Part shown: piece after piece, positions 4,902 through 5,281 of the stretch
Numbering within the stretch: position 1 is the stretch's first letter
Layout: the number at the start of each line of letters is the position of its first letter
From: Candidatus Thorarchaeota archaeon
GTDB taxonomy: Archaea; Asgardarchaeota; Thorarchaeia; Thorarchaeales; Thorarchaeaceae
Length of the DNA: 5,281 nt
Assembly: GCA_016840965.1 (NCBI GenBank)
Contig: JAEORI010000134.1
Location: forward strand, 1 to 5,281
Direction: 5' to 3'
Made by a program: the position numbers and the translations under genes
Notes under the pieces: generated by a model
Database searches by the model: none
What the model saw: only the letters and a program-made list of their open reading frames with translations
What the model was told of the DNA's origin: nothing

Positions 4902-5281
4902 CTAACTGATTGAAGACCAAATCCAAAGAATTTCTCCAGCAAGAGCACCCATTTCTATGATGATAGTTATCATACTCGTCGTCGTCATAGGTGCCATTTC
5001 GTACAAACCAGTACCAGCGTTGCTAAATGGCGACAAGACGCCGCCATCTAACAAGGAAATTGAAAGGTCTGTTATTGTTGAGTTTATTCCAATATAATAG
5101 GAGCCTGGTGCCGCAGAACAGTTGATGTAGATTATACTTCCCGCTGGATATGGAACAGGTATGCCAAAATATTGTGTTGTTAGTATTGTGTACCAGAGTG
5201 GTTTATCAAGAGAAGCTCCTGGCAACTCGTCTACCATATGTTGTAACATACCTAAGGCATACTCTCCATTATAGATCACCT
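4902..5281 (-). CDS. C-terminal part of a probable surface protein with hydrophobic C-terminal end (5' end outside window)
   Basis: This reading frame runs on the minus strand from the right edge to a TAG at 4902-4904, giving about 125 visible residues. The GTG at 5277-5279 could in principle be a start, but no upstream stop is visible and the gene most likely continues beyond the window. The visible part is rich in Gly, Ser, Thr, Tyr and Ile with few charges (for example PVPYPAGSIIYINCSAAPGS and YYIGINSTITDLSISLLDGG), as in beta-rich extracellular domains. Two N-glycosylation sequons (NCS, NST) are present. The last 30 residues (MAPMTTTSMITIIIEMGALA then GEILWIWSSIS) are hydrophobic and probably form a C-terminal membrane anchor, though they contain two Glu. 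I do not recognise the family. A cell-surface or secreted, membrane-tethered protein is the likeliest role; the call rests on composition only. Confidence 0.6.
   Translation of the reverse strand, partial: VIYNGEYALGMLQHMVDELPGASLDKPLWYTILTTQYFGIPVPYPAGSIIYINCSAAPGSYYIGINSTITDLSISLLDGGVLSPFSNAGTGLYEMAPMTTTSMITIIIEMGALAGEILWIWSSIS

Overview
The window looks archaeal, but this is inferred from several weak cues rather than proven. Coding is dense at moderate-to-low G+C, starts are mixed (ATG, GTG, TTG), one Shine-Dalgarno is strong, and AT-rich TTTAAA boxes of the archaeal TATA type sit about 50-65 bases ahead of some starts. Two genes encode proteins I cannot place in any family. An Asgard-like or other uncultivated archaeon would fit, but no marker gene is present to decide this.

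Layout from left to right: (1) The 3' end of an ABC transporter ATPase gene (1-390) overlaps its ABC-2 type permease gene (390-1151) by one base, with a strong ribosome binding site between them. A hairpin at 1158-1178 follows. (2) A gamma-class carbonic anhydrase-like left-handed beta-helix protein lies on the minus strand (1196-1723). (3) A 143-base divergent intergenic region carries a perfect 12-base palindrome with a TTTAAA core. (4) On the plus strand, 1867-2253 encodes a small stand-alone protein resembling the swivelling 'mobile' domain of PEP-utilizing enzymes, with Gln where the catalytic His should be. (5) Two unrecognised genes follow on the plus strand: a four-helix membrane protein with a long soluble tail (2338-3375) and a 439-residue soluble or membrane-associated protein with an acidic tail (3472-4791). 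(6) Two hairpins with T-runs, one for each strand, separate these from a minus-strand gene (4902 to the right edge) for the C-terminal part of a probable surface protein with a hydrophobic C-terminal end.

How the genes work together: only the ABC ATPase/permease pair is a clear functional unit, probably a drug, lipid or small-molecule exporter or another ABC-2 system. The carbonic anhydrase-like and PEP-mobile-domain-like genes are divergently arranged and could share a control region, but a metabolic link is speculative. The two unknown genes are on the same strand with short gaps (84 and 96 bases) and may be co-expressed. No RNA gene, CRISPR array, insertion sequence or phage gene was seen. 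No intergenic stretch exceeds 300 bases. The most unusual points are the His-less mobile domain and the pair of unrecognised genes; I did not find a clearly novel multi-gene system.
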